This document shows, piece after piece, positions 13,330 through 22,883 of a DNA stretch of 27,992 nt; within the stretch, counting starts at the first letter, position 1, and each line of letters opens with the position of its first letter. A program made the translations under genes and the position numbers. Source of the DNA: Candidatus Pacearchaeota archaeon (GTDB lineage: Archaea; Nanobdellota; Nanobdellia; Pacearchaeales; GW2011-AR1); assembly GCA_030699205.1 (NCBI GenBank), contig JAUYJY010000054.1, positions 1 to 27,992 on the forward strand, given 5' to 3'. A model generated the notes under the pieces. The model searched no databases and was not told the origin of the DNA. It saw nothing but the letters and a program-made list of their open reading frames with translations.

Positions 13330-16056
13330 TTAAAACCTTCTTCTCATAATATTTGAATCAAACGTCCTTCCCTGTTGCCTCATGGCAATTTCTTTTTGAA
13401 CTTTTTTCTTTTCCAAAAATTTAAGGACTGGAATCTCAAGCATCCCAAGTCTTTTTCCTTCAATTTTCTTAAATGCATAACTCACTTTTTCTCCAGCCCA
13501 CCCTTCTTTTTCCAATCTATCCTTAATTAATTCATCACTAAGTCTTGATTTTCTTGCGTTATAAATAAAGTTTACTAAATTATACAAATCATTTTCTTCA
13601 GGGAACAGCCTTTTTTGATAATGTTTTTTATACCATTCTTGAAGAAAAATATAAATTACTAATGCAAAGAAAATTAATAAAATCCATCCAATTAAGGTAA
13701 ACTTAAACCATTTATTTGAACAATCTTCGGGACAGGAAACAGAATTTTCATCTACTTCGCAGATATTATTTAAATTACATTCCCCCTCAATATCCAAACT
13801 AACAGGGAGCCTTGAGACTTCCGGAGAGATATATGCCCCAAGGTTTTCCGGCTCGAGAAGACCAGTGATAAAAAATTCAAAAACCTCATTCTTTTCAGTA
13901 TTAAGTATAACATAATTTATCTCACTCCCTGTAATTCTTTTTTCACCATAACTTTCTTTAAATTTTCCGGAAGAATCAACATTCTGTCCAAATATCAAAT
14001 AGTTATCATATCTTGGCGAGTCCGGATTTGTTTCAATCTTAAATTTACTCAATAAAACTTCCGATTTAGTGTCATAAAAACCAGTAATAGATTCATAAGA
14101 AATCTTTGCATTAAATCCCGAATCCATCCATCCAAGAATCTTCTCTTTCAAATCATTATTATCCTCAATATCTTTGTTGCTTATTTTTTCTATATAATCT
14201 ACATTCATACCATCAAATGTTATTGTCAAAGGAGCATTAATCACAGATTTTTTTAATTCATATGGAATTTTTAAATTTATTAATGAAATCATAACTTTCT
14301 TATAATCCTCTTCAGTCACAGAGGCAACAAAATCCTTTTTTATTTCAGAAAGAGACGAATTAAGATTCTGCAAGTTAATTAATTCTTCCAATTTTTTAGA
14401 TATCCAATCAGGATATTCTTCAATAGCACCTGTAATATTTAAAATCCTTTTTTCATAAGATTTAATTGTTTCATTTGAGAGTTCTTTAGGATTTCCTACA
14501 AAAATCCTAAAAGTTTTTGTAGCTTTCATATTCTTATCACTTACTGCAGTCACAAATAAATCAAAGAAACTCCTATTTTGTGAGATATACAAATGGCTTT
14601 CATTCCCTCCCTGAACCCTTTTTACAGGACTTCCATCTCCAAAATCCCAGGTAGAATTAGAGATATTTTCCCCACTAATAATAGAAAATAAAGTATTTTG
14701 TCCAAAAGGAACAATTCTTTGATTAATATCAAATGCAAAACCATTCTGAATATTTACCCCCTTATCAAAAACTAAATTTCCATCAAGATAAAGTTTAAAT
14801 TTATCTTCATTTGTAACAATTGGAATCATGAATCCTGCTTTTTCTAAATCCAATTCCAATACGTCTGAAGAAATTAAAGGCTCCTCCAATACAAATTTGT
14901 CAAATGACTCCAATGTATTTGGCACTCCAGATTCTTCAAATCCAATACTAATATTTAAAAATTGAAGAAACTGATTGTTTCCTCCAAGTCTTATCGGAAA
15001 GAAACATTCAAAATCCTCGCAGTTTCTGCCATATTTTGCAGAAAGATAATCATCAAACAAATTAACTAAACTAATAAAAAATTTTGATTCATAAACACCA
15101 TCATTAATTGTTATGCTTGGATTTCCACCATATTTTATCGTTTCTGCAAAAATTTCAAAATCATTATTTAAATTGCTAAAATCTCCGGATAAAACAACCG
15201 AACCACATTTTGGCTCTTGAGTTTCTCTCCTGATTTTATATCCGGAGTCATCTTCTGATTTTATGCAAACAAAATAATCTTCTGTTTCAAATCCAGAATA
15301 ATCAATTACACACTTTAATTCTTCCAGATTTTGGGAATGTTCTGGAAGAATACAGGAACCTAAATTTTCTCCGGAATTATACAAACTCATTATTAAATCA
15401 GAAGATTCACCCCCTGTAATATTCCTCACTTTAGCTCCAACAATATAAGCAGGAGCGGGAGGAAGAGAAATTTTCTCGCAATATTTTCTATCGCTATAAA
15501 TCTCAACTTCACTACTTGCAGAGGGATTAAAACATCCGGAAGTGTAACTAATACCGCAACTGACATTGTTCACATCCTTCTTATTATTCAAGAAATAATC
15601 CTCTCCATCATCTAAAATATCTATAAAAATTTGATTTTCACAGCTTGAAACAGCATTGCTTGTTATTCTAAATTCTGCAGAAGTTATTTGCACGTCTTGT
15701 CCTGAAACTTTAAAACCCACTATTTTTTCATCACCTTGAATTCCCAATCCAGATGCCTGCCCTTCTGAAGCATAACCATTTTCACAGTCCGGCGTGTTGC
15801 ATTCATAATCTTCTCCAAGAGTCATAGTGTTTACATTAAAAAAATCCTTTAAACTTATCTCGCCTTCAAAATTGCTTGTTAATAATCCACCGGCAGGAGA
15901 GTCATCAAAAGAAATATTCACACTTCCCTTAATTTTTTCTCCCCCTGAATAATTAGCAATCAGATTATTATTAAAATAATTAAACCCTCCAAATGCACTT
16001 CCAGCTAAGAAAACAATAAAAACAAAAATCCAAAGAAATTTGTAGCCCTTATCCAT
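13330..16056 (-). CDS. Large surface protein with PKD-like domain
   Basis: 908 aa. A hydrophobic N-terminal segment (KFLWIFVFIVFLAGSAFGG) acts as signal or anchor. A long extracellular β-rich part follows, with scattered Cys pairs and many N-x-S/T sites. A PKD-like domain with STWDFGDGSPV lies near residue 470, and a Cys-rich GECNLNNICEVDENSVSCPEDC near 750-770, similar to the short Cys motif before membrane anchors in many DPANN proteins. A transmembrane helix follows (WILLIFFALVIYIFLQ, about 785-800), then a cytoplasmic tail of about 105 residues with LPEENDLYNLVNFIY-like and KDRLEKEGW helices. It overlaps the upstream surface gene by 8 bp. Probably involved in cell-surface structure or host contact; the exact role is unknown. 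Confidence 0.75.
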   Translation of the reverse strand: MDKGYKFLWIFVFIVFLAGSAFGGFNYFNNNLIANYSGGEKIKGSVNISFDDSPAGGLLTSNFEGEISLKDFFNVNTMTLGEDYECNTPDCENGYASEGQASGLGIQGDEKIVGFKVSGQDVQITSAEFRITSNAVSSCENQIFIDILDDGEDYFLNNKKDVNNVSCGISYTSGCFNPSASSEVEIYSDRKYCEKISLPPAPAYIVGAKVRNITGGESSDLIMSLYNSGENLGSCILPEHSQNLEELKCVIDYSGFETEDYFVCIKSEDDSGYKIRRETQEPKCGSVVLSGDFSNLNNDFEIFAETIKYGGNPSITINDGVYESKFFISLVNLFDDYLSAKYGRNCEDFECFFPIRLGGNNQFLQFLNISIGFEESGVPNTLESFDKFVLEEPLISSDVLELDLEKAGFMIPIVTNEDKFKLYLDGNLVFDKGVNIQNGFAFDINQRIVPFGQNTLFSIISGENISNSTWDFGDGSPVKRVQGGNESHLYISQNRSFFDLFVTAVSDKNMKATKTFRIFVGNPKELSNETIKSYEKRILNITGAIEEYPDWISKKLEELINLQNLNSSLSEIKKDFVASVTEEDYKKVMISLINLKIPYELKKSVINAPLTITFDGMNVDYIEKISNKDIEDNNDLKEKILGWMDSGFNAKISYESITGFYDTKSEVLLSKFKIETNPDSPRYDNYLIFGQNVDSSGKFKESYGEKRITGSEINYVILNTEKNEVFEFFITGLLEPENLGAYISPEVSRLPVSLDIEGECNLNNICEVDENSVSCPEDCSNKWFKFTLIGWILLIFFALVIYIFLQEWYKKHYQKRLFPEENDLYNLVNFIYNARKSRLSDELIKDRLEKEGWAGEKVSYAFKKIEGKRLGMLEIPVLKFLEKKKVQKEIAMRQQGRTFDSNIMRRRF

Positions 16057-19000
16057 CTTTCCTTAATCCTAATCCAATATAAATTAAGATAATTATTAAC
16101 CCTGCAGAGATAAACTGCAAATATCCAAAGAAACCCAATTCAAAATTTAATCCTCCGCAAGGAATTGTTTTTCCAGTCCTTGCACATAAAGTATTGTCTC
16201 CCGAAAGAATCATATATGAAATTGTTTTTTCTCCACTTTCGCATTCTGTTTCTTCAACTTTATAAGAACACCCGTCGGGATTATTGTTTGGGTTTATTGA
16301 ACTTCCACACTGATTGCCCGGCTGTAGAGGGTAACTTACAACATTAACCACACATTCATTTCCTTCCCATAAACATCTCGAGTATTCACATATTCCTAAT
16401 TGGGTTTGTCCTCCAATGGATGCACTTGCGACATTACTTGAATCAGCAATACAGGCGGATTCTGTTAAATAATCTTCGCAAAAGCTTATTCCAGAATCAT
16501 CTAAAATGCAAGTTTCTTCATCTTCAGAACATAAATATCCAGAAGGACAGCAGTCATCTCTCGTTCCAGCATCACCATCCCCTCCGAAACAAGCTCCTTG
16601 TTCTGACAATGTGTCCTTAAAATTTCCATCAAGATTTAAGTATTGACTTCCCGAGCTTAAACATCTTCCCAATGTAAATCTTCTTTCAAAATTACTTGAA
16701 TAATCGCTTCCAGAAAACAAGTCATTAATATTTTCTCCAGTTTTTATTTCAAGACTCATATGTTTATCATTCAAGGCATTTGAAACATCATCATATTGTA
16801 TATATCCATCAACAAATCCAAGACCATCTATTTCTTCCGCATTTGTATTCCAGTTATTGTCCCAGAATTTCCAGTCAAAATATAAATCACCAAAACCCCC
16901 TTCCAAACTAACACTTCCAGCTGAAAGAATATCTATTTGCTCTGTGCACCCCGAGGGAATTCCTTCACTTTTTTCAGGACAATCTCCCGCAAGACAAACA
17001 CCTATACAGGTGTTGGTGTTTAGCCCTTGAATCGGCAGTTCAGAACTTCCAGCAGTAATAACAGCATAACTTTCATCAGCATTAAAATGAACCTGCGTTG
17101 GGAAATAAGGTCCGCTTTCAGGATTTGGATTCTCTGCAATTCCGTCTAAGCCGGGAAGATTTATATAAGTCAGCACTTCAGGGTCATTTCCCGCAACGTT
17201 CATAATTGCTTCCGTCCTTGCCTTTAATCCTTCAGAATCAGTGCACGTCAAACTAACTAATGCCTGTCCTGCATTCTCAAAAGTGTAACTAAAACTATCT
17301 TCATTTTTTTCTTCAATAACTGTTCCTTGAGGCTGTTCAATCTTCCATTCTGAATTTACCGGACCAAGAGGACTAGAGCATCCAGAAATAAAAGTAATTT
17401 CATCATTTATGAAATAAATCCCCCTATGCACAGGAGCAATAATTTCCGCCGTAGGTCCAGAATTCTGACATTTTGAAGGGTCATTAGTTAAATCAATAGT
17501 ATAAGAATCATCACTTACAACTCCTGAAGAAATATCTTTTACATTGAAATAAATCTCCAAATTTCCTTCAGTTCCTCCAGCATTATAATCCTCTCCTGTA
17601 ATTTCCCATTCGGCATAAACGTTTCCATTCCCATCCACACTCCCGGTTAATGTCTTAATAGGGTCATTAAAAATTAAATCATTGTCATAAATCTTAAATT
17701 CAACTTCATTTCCTGAATCAAATCCGCTTGACGAAAATGTCTTAACCCAATTGCCAACACATACTTCTTGGTTTGGGTTTGTATCTGGAATCTGTTTATT
17801 TGAAAAGTCAAGCCATTTTAGGTTCGAGAATTCTTCAGGAGTAGCAGAAACAGAACAGCAAATTTTCGCAGTTCCTACATACCCATAGGTTCCTGCAATT
17901 CCAAGTAATGCATTAGTATCTTCACTTAAACTAACAACTTCCGTTTCTCCAATATCGCAACTACCAACGCCAACACTCCTGCAATCTAATCCTTCATAAC
18001 ACACATCAACAGGATTAGAAAAAACTGAATTTCCCTCAGGAACTTCTGCCAAAGCACCGGTTTCAGAACTAAGTCTCAAAACTAATTCAGGAAGATTTGC
18101 ACAAGTTCTATCTGGATTTTCAGGAGCAGTTTGTCCAAAAACATTACTATAACATATTTCAGTCCTATAATTTCCTGCACCATTATATACTTCTCCGTAT
18201 GCTCCATAAGGGTTAGATAACCTAAGAATAACATCATCTTCATTCTGACAGGAATTTGGTTCTAAGTTTATTGGAATGATTCCCGATTTCCAAACTCCAT
18301 CAGCTGCCTCAGGATTGTTGTCTGTAAGTTTTCTAAGAAATGATGGTCCGTAAGCAGATCCAAAATAAAAGTTATAATCTCCAGAATATTCAAAAGCATT
18401 ATTTGCCTTAACAAGAATATCATCCCCCCTAAGAAATATTGAAGGAGTTACAAATGGAGTGCCTCCCGGAGAATACCAAGAAGCAAAACCATTATAATTA
18501 TCTCCAGACATATAACTAAAAGGTATCCTCGTGCTTGTAAAGGGGGTTGTTTCAGGATAACCTCTTTCATTTGTAAAATATCTTATCACAAAATTCGCAC
18601 CATCCGAAATCCATAATTTTAACAAATCATTATTCCAATAACCAATTTTTGGATTTCCATCTGAAGAATAGTCAAAAGCCTCTATTGCTAATGGTCCACT
18701 AAACAAAGGCATTTGGGTAGGGTTCCCTTCATGATATCCAGCATTCCAAAACTCTCCAAAATAGGTTCCTTGGCATCCACTTGTAACTCCATCAATTTCA
18801 GAATATCTAAATGCCCAAATAACGTGGGCAAACTTATCAGCAACTATAATATCATAAGAATATGAATTTCCAGAAACATCTTTTGTTTCTGCAATTATGT
18901 CTATTGGATATCCAAAATTCATAGCGTTGCAATGAATGGGGGATACCAATGAGAAAGGATAGCCCCCCGCAATATCTATAACTTGTCCGTTAGGACTCTC

Positions 19001-19492
19001 AGGATTTTTTATCAATCTAACTTTACTATTACCCTTATCCAAAACAAGAATTTCGCCAAGGGTTGTAACAAATAGTCCAGTAATATGAGAAAATCTGGCA
19101 TCATTCAATGCACCGTTAGTACTTCCCATAATATTTCCATCACCTGCAACAGTGCTTACCAATCCAGAAGGAGAAATTTTTCTTATTGCAGGGATGTGCT
19201 CATCTGCAACATACAAGTATCCATCAGGTCCAAACATTATTTTACCTGGGAGTTTAAATCTCGCATTAGTTCCTTCCCCGTCTAAATAACCATATTCTCC
19301 TCCAGCAAAAACACTTTCAACTCCTGATGAATCTATTTTCACAATCCTACTTTGAATTGTTTGAGAAACATAAATGTTTCCAGAATCATCAACAGCAATG
19401 CCAGCCTGTGCATAAACTCCTTCCGTTCCAAGAAGAACAAAAACTCCCATAATTAAAAACAAAATTCCTAAAATTACACGCCACCTCTTCAT
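16049..19492 (-). CDS. NHL-repeat surface protein
   Basis: 1147 aa. Signal peptide about 1-29 (VILGILFLIMGVFVLLGTEGVYA). Residues 30-330 form an NHL-type β-propeller: GIAVDDSGNIYVSQTIQSRI, KIMFGPDGYLYVADEHIPAI and LFVTTLGEILVLDKGNSKVRL, separated by about 50 residues. Long Ig-like/PKD-like regions follow, then a Cys-rich segment near 990-1100 (GTRDDCCPSGYLCSEDEETC), and a C-terminal helix (YLQFISAGLIIILIYIGLGLRKDG). The bulk is therefore outside the cell. A TTATAAATATT box about 23 nt before the ATG starts a leaderless two-gene operon with the PKD-like protein. Propellers of this type usually bind proteins or sugars. Confidence 0.8.
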   Translation of the reverse strand: MKRWRVILGILFLIMGVFVLLGTEGVYAQAGIAVDDSGNIYVSQTIQSRIVKIDSSGVESVFAGGEYGYLDGEGTNARFKLPGKIMFGPDGYLYVADEHIPAIRKISPSGLVSTVAGDGNIMGSTNGALNDARFSHITGLFVTTLGEILVLDKGNSKVRLIKNPESPNGQVIDIAGGYPFSLVSPIHCNAMNFGYPIDIIAETKDVSGNSYSYDIIVADKFAHVIWAFRYSEIDGVTSGCQGTYFGEFWNAGYHEGNPTQMPLFSGPLAIEAFDYSSDGNPKIGYWNNDLLKLWISDGANFVIRYFTNERGYPETTPFTSTRIPFSYMSGDNYNGFASWYSPGGTPFVTPSIFLRGDDILVKANNAFEYSGDYNFYFGSAYGPSFLRKLTDNNPEAADGVWKSGIIPINLEPNSCQNEDDVILRLSNPYGAYGEVYNGAGNYRTEICYSNVFGQTAPENPDRTCANLPELVLRLSSETGALAEVPEGNSVFSNPVDVCYEGLDCRSVGVGSCDIGETEVVSLSEDTNALLGIAGTYGYVGTAKICCSVSATPEEFSNLKWLDFSNKQIPDTNPNQEVCVGNWVKTFSSSGFDSGNEVEFKIYDNDLIFNDPIKTLTGSVDGNGNVYAEWEITGEDYNAGGTEGNLEIYFNVKDISSGVVSDDSYTIDLTNDPSKCQNSGPTAEIIAPVHRGIYFINDEITFISGCSSPLGPVNSEWKIEQPQGTVIEEKNEDSFSYTFENAGQALVSLTCTDSEGLKARTEAIMNVAGNDPEVLTYINLPGLDGIAENPNPESGPYFPTQVHFNADESYAVITAGSSELPIQGLNTNTCIGVCLAGDCPEKSEGIPSGCTEQIDILSAGSVSLEGGFGDLYFDWKFWDNNWNTNAEEIDGLGFVDGYIQYDDVSNALNDKHMSLEIKTGENINDLFSGSDYSSNFERRFTLGRCLSSGSQYLNLDGNFKDTLSEQGACFGGDGDAGTRDDCCPSGYLCSEDEETCILDDSGISFCEDYLTESACIADSSNVASASIGGQTQLGICEYSRCLWEGNECVVNVVSYPLQPGNQCGSSINPNNNPDGCSYKVEETECESGEKTISYMILSGDNTLCARTGKTIPCGGLNFELGFFGYLQFISAGLIIILIYIGLGLRKDG

Positions 19493-19528
19493 AATATTTG
19501 ATACAATCTAATATTTATAAATCCCTCG

Positions 19529-20944
19529 TTAACCTTTAATAACAGCCAAAGGCTTCAGTCTTGCGACTAAATTTCCTATCCCCAGCTCATGAGAAACTTT
19601 AACGACTTCGTTAACATCTTTATATGCTTCAGGAGCTTCTTCAATCAATCCTGCAAAACTCCCACCTTCAACATAAACATCTTTATCATTTAATTCTTTC
19701 TTTAATTTCTCAATACTAATATTATTTTTAGCGAAAGTCCTCGATAAAACCCTCCCCGCACCGTGTGCCGTTGATGCAAACGAAACTGCTCTTGCTTTTT
19801 CAGTCCCGCATAAAACATAAGAATAAGTCCCCATACTTCCGGGAATAAAAATGGGCTGTCCTGTTTGCCTATATTTTTTAGGCAACTCCCCCCGACCCGG
19901 TCCAAAAGAACGAGTCGCACCTTTCCTATGCACTGCAAGAATCTTTTTCTTCCCATTTATATTAAATTCTTCAAATTTAATTATATTGTGTGCAACATCA
20001 TAAACTAATTTTAAATTTTCATTAAAGTATTTCTTGAAAACTCCGCGGGTTTTACACATAATTAAATGCCTGTTTGCAAAACCAAAATTAGCCGCAGCCC
20101 TCATTGCACTCAAATAATCTCTTCCTAAATCAGAATCAATGGGGGCATAAGCAAGTTCCCTATCAGGCAGATGTTTTATTCCATATTCCTCCTCACACTT
20201 TTTTATATAATCAGAAGCAGTTTGATGCCCAAGACCACGACTTCCAGAGTGTATTAAAACACAAATCTTTCCCCTTTTCAAGCCAAAAACTTTAGCAGTT
20301 TTTTCATCATAAATCTCTTCTATTTCTTGAACTTCCAAGAAATGATTTCCCGCACCCAAACTTCCCAATTGATTCATTCCCCTTCCTCTAGCCTTCGTAG
20401 AAACTTTATCTGCATTCGCACCTTCAATACAGCCATTATCTTCACAATTCTTAATATCCTCTTCAACACCATAGCCCTTCCCGACAGCCCAAGAAACCCC
20501 CCACTCTAAAACTTCATTTATTGATTTATTGTCTAATCTAATATCACTCTTCATTCCGACGCCGGAAGGAACATCTCTCTTTAATTGATGAGTAACTTCT
20601 TTTCTCTTTTTCATAAATTCATCCTTGTTCAAATCACTGGATAAAAGACGGACACCACAATTAATATCATACCCAGTCATTCCGGGACTAACAATTCCCG
20701 TTTTTAAATCAAAAGCCGCAACTCCCCCAACACACATTCCATATCCCTGATGCGCATCAGGCATTGCTAATGAATATTCTACAATTCCCGGAAGAGAAGC
20801 AACGTTCTTAACCTGTTCAAGCGTCTTATCTTTTCGTATTTTTTCAATTAGTTTATCAGAAGCAAAAATCTTTCCAGAAACTTTCATATTTCCTTCTTTT
20901 GGAATTTCCCAGATATTTTCTGATATTTTTTTTATTTTTTCCAT
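19529..20944 (-). CDS. rtcB: tRNA-splicing RNA ligase RtcB
   Basis: 471 aa, normal length. RtcB joins 2',3'-cyclic phosphate and 5'-OH RNA ends using GTP and Mn2+, and is the tRNA ligase of archaea. Metal ligands are visible: Asp93 and Cys96 (GYDINCGVR), His201 (GAGNHFLE), His232 (LIHSGSRGLGHQ) and His319 (DVAHN). The guanylylated histidine is His394 (STAHGAGR). All lie at constant spacing to the Pyrococcus enzyme. The GTP site AVHRKGATRSFGPGR is intact. No intein is present. The gene starts 1 bp after the xerA stop, so both are in one operon; no archease gene is in the window. Confidence 0.97.
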   Translation of the reverse strand: MEKIKKISENIWEIPKEGNMKVSGKIFASDKLIEKIRKDKTLEQVKNVASLPGIVEYSLAMPDAHQGYGMCVGGVAAFDLKTGIVSPGMTGYDINCGVRLLSSDLNKDEFMKKRKEVTHQLKRDVPSGVGMKSDIRLDNKSINEVLEWGVSWAVGKGYGVEEDIKNCEDNGCIEGANADKVSTKARGRGMNQLGSLGAGNHFLEVQEIEEIYDEKTAKVFGLKRGKICVLIHSGSRGLGHQTASDYIKKCEEEYGIKHLPDRELAYAPIDSDLGRDYLSAMRAAANFGFANRHLIMCKTRGVFKKYFNENLKLVYDVAHNIIKFEEFNINGKKKILAVHRKGATRSFGPGRGELPKKYRQTGQPIFIPGSMGTYSYVLCGTEKARAVSFASTAHGAGRVLSRTFAKNNISIEKLKKELNDKDVYVEGGSFAGLIEEAPEAYKDVNEVVKVSHELGIGNLVARLKPLAVIKG

Positions 20945-20945
20945 A

Positions 20946-21749
20946 TTACAAACTATCCAAGGGACTCCTCACATTTTTTATTGAACTCTGAGATATTTGT
21001 GTATAAATTTGCGTTGTTTTTATTGATGAATGCCCCAATAATTTTTGTATAATCCTCAAATCAGTTCCCTGCTCTAACAAATGAGTAGCAAAGCTATGCC
21101 TTAATAAATGGGGATAAACTCTCTTTTTAATCCCAGCTTTTTTTGCCGAATTCTCCACAATCTTTCCAATTGTTTTTTTTGTAAGCTTCCCCCCACGGTT
21201 TGATGGAAATAAAATTTCAGAGTTATCTAAAATGCAAAAACTTTTGAGTTCTTCTTTTATAGAATCAGGAATTTTAACAAATCTGTCTTTTTTTCCTTTC
21301 GCAAGTTTTATATGAATTAAATTATCTTCAAAATACAAATCCTTTTTTTTCAAATTAACAATTTCAGAAACCCTCAACCCTGCACCATATAGAAGTTTTA
21401 TAATAAATCTATGGTTTATATTATTAGTAAATTCAATCATTCTTTTTATTTCTTCAACAGATAAGATATTGGGAAGAGTCTTGTTTCTTTTTGGGTTTGG
21501 AACATCCAGTTTCTGGTGCAGAATTTCTCTAAAAAAATATTTTAGTGCAAAAACATTATGTCCTACTGAGGAAGGATTATTCTTTGATATTTTTATTAAT
21601 AAGAAATATTTTGCACTTTGTGAGCTTATTCCCTTAGATCTTGCATATTCAAGGTAATTTTTAACATGTGATAAATAACCTTTAATTGTTTCTTTAGAGT
21701 AATTTCTCAGTTTAAGATTCTCTTCTAATTTTTTAAGTAAACTTTCCAT
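20946..21749 (-). CDS. xerA: XerA-type tyrosine recombinase
   Basis: 267 aa. N-terminal SAM-like DNA-binding domain (LLKKLEENLKLRNYSKETIKGYLSHVKNYL), then the catalytic domain with Arg126 (GAGLRVSEI), Lys151 (LAKGKKDR), His214 and Arg217 (HLLRHSFATHLLEQG), His240 (LLGHSSIKTTQIY) and nucleophile Tyr249. XerA resolves chromosome dimers at dif in archaea, working without a partner. Start at ATG 21749 (the longer start is TTG), with a TTTTTATAT box 25 nt upstream. It heads an operon with rtcB. Because it is short and lacks extra domains, a chromosomal Xer role is more likely than a phage integrase. Confidence 0.9.
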   Translation of the reverse strand: MESLLKKLEENLKLRNYSKETIKGYLSHVKNYLEYARSKGISSQSAKYFLLIKISKNNPSSVGHNVFALKYFFREILHQKLDVPNPKRNKTLPNILSVEEIKRMIEFTNNINHRFIIKLLYGAGLRVSEIVNLKKKDLYFEDNLIHIKLAKGKKDRFVKIPDSIKEELKSFCILDNSEILFPSNRGGKLTKKTIGKIVENSAKKAGIKKRVYPHLLRHSFATHLLEQGTDLRIIQKLLGHSSIKTTQIYTQISQSSIKNVRSPLDSL

Positions 21750-21769
21750 ATATGGCAAAGATGATTATA

Positions 21770-21884
21770 ATATAAAAAGGTTATCAAACATTCTATAAAC
21801 GGACATATAACCTATAAAAGGTTAATGTCCATAGTGTTATCTGTAATTCCCAAAGCACGCTTAATATAGTAACCTTTTTAATAA
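21770..21884. promoter_or_regulatory. Divergent promoter region with shared TAACCTTTTTA motif
   Basis: TAACCTTTTTA occurs in the promoters of both genes: at 21870-21880 (plus, for the methyltransferase) and as its exact complement at 21773-21783 (for xerA). In each the T-rich part is the TATA box, 25-27 nt from the start codon. Between them is a 30-bp near-palindrome at 21801-21830: GGACAT/ATGTCC outside and TAACCT/AGGTTA inside, around ATAAA. Confidence 0.6.
21801..21830. other. Near-palindrome, possible operator or dif-like site
   Basis: GGACAT (21801-21806) with ATGTCC (21825-21830), and TAACCT (21808-21813) with AGGTTA (21819-21824). About 28-30 bp with a short AT centre next to a Xer gene recalls dif sites, but the arms fit only with a one-base offset, and the copies of AGGTTA in both promoters point equally to an operator. 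Confidence 0.4.
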
Positions 21885-21905
21885 TTAGAAATCATCACTA
21901 ATACT

Positions 21906-22652
21906 ATGGCAGAATTTAGTGGCGTTAGAGCCAATTTATACAAAGAATCTTTAAGAGAATTTCCTCACGCAAGAGACGAGGATATTGAGGTCATGAAGAA
22001 ATATCTTGCACCAAAAGACAACGAAGTTGTCTTAGAAATTGGAGCAGGCAGCGGTTTCTTTTCGGGAATATTATCTGACATGGTAAAACAACTTACCGTA
22101 TCAGATCCATCAAATGAACAATTAGAAGAAGTCAAGGATTTAAATAAAGATAATATTAAATTAGTTGAAGCAGGTGCTGATACTCTAAATCTGGAAAAAG
22201 AAACCGCTGACGCTATTTGGTCTTTTGGTGCAATGCATCATTGCTTTAACAAAACAAAGGCTTTCCAAAATTTTGCAAGGATTCTGAAAAGGGATGGAAG
22301 GTTAGTAATTGCTGATGTTTGGCATGGTTCAAAGTTAGCTCAACACTTTGATGATAAAGTGGCAAAATTTTGTGCAACAGGACACGAAGTTGCATTTTGG
22401 ACAGATGAATTCGCAGAAAGCCTTTGTTTTTTGGCAGGATTGGAAACACCGAAAATACATGACCTCAATATCCAATGGAAGTTTAAGACTAAAGCGGAAA
22501 TTGGAACATTCTTGTATAAAATTCATGCAATGACAAAAACGACCCCACAAGAATGTCTTAAAGGTGCAGAGGAAATTCTCGGGATTGAGAAGAAAGATGA
22601 AATGTATTGTCTAAATTGGCCGATGAAAGTGATGATTTCTAAAAAGAAATAA
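21906..22652 (+). CDS. Class I SAM-dependent methyltransferase
   Basis: 248 aa. Motif I is VVLEIGAGSGFFSG (41-54); the acidic end of strand 2 is VSDPSNEQ; motif IV-like AIWSFGAMHHCFN and post-motif LKRDGRLVIADVWHG follow. This is the UbiE/methyltransferase-11 type. The C-terminal part has a cluster of Cys, His and Trp (KFCATGHEVAFW), but no substrate can be assigned. A TTTTTAATA box is 27 nt before ATG 21906, so the mRNA is probably leaderless. It is divergent from xerA and shares an 11-bp promoter motif with it. Confidence 0.85.
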   Translation: MAEFSGVRANLYKESLREFPHARDEDIEVMKKYLAPKDNEVVLEIGAGSGFFSGILSDMVKQLTVSDPSNEQLEEVKDLNKDNIKLVEAGADTLNLEKETADAIWSFGAMHHCFNKTKAFQNFARILKRDGRLVIADVWHGSKLAQHFDDKVAKFCATGHEVAFWTDEFAESLCFLAGLETPKIHDLNIQWKFKTKAEIGTFLYKIHAMTKTTPQECLKGAEEILGIEKKDEMYCLNWPMKVMISKKK

Positions 22653-22739
22653 TTGATGTGCGCGTGCTTTGGGAACTTGCTCACTTCGTTCGCACCCCGC
22701 TGCGCTCTCCTCCCGTTGGTCGTCGGGACAGATAACAAA

Positions 22740-22817
22740 GGATATACGGTTCGGGGCTCGGCTCGCCCCTCACCCAAATTTTTCTTCCGCAACGTTCCAG
22801 AAAAACTTCGTATATCC
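22740..22817 (+). repeat. 78-nt hairpin holding 33-nt element copy 2
   Basis: GGATATACG (22740-22748) pairs exactly with CGTATATCC (22809-22817). Inside, GGGGC and GCCCC pair around TCGGCTC. The 33-nt segment 22748-22780 matches 1275-1307 at 31 of 33 positions. Confidence 0.65.
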
Positions 22818-22883
22818 CTGATGTTATATTCAATTTTTGGATTACTTACTTTTCTTTTTAGAAAAAAGAAACAAAAAGAGAGA

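Noticed and set aside
21801..21830. Firm call of a dif site
   Set aside because: The arms align only with an offset, and the inner half-sites recur in both promoters, so an operator is equally likely.
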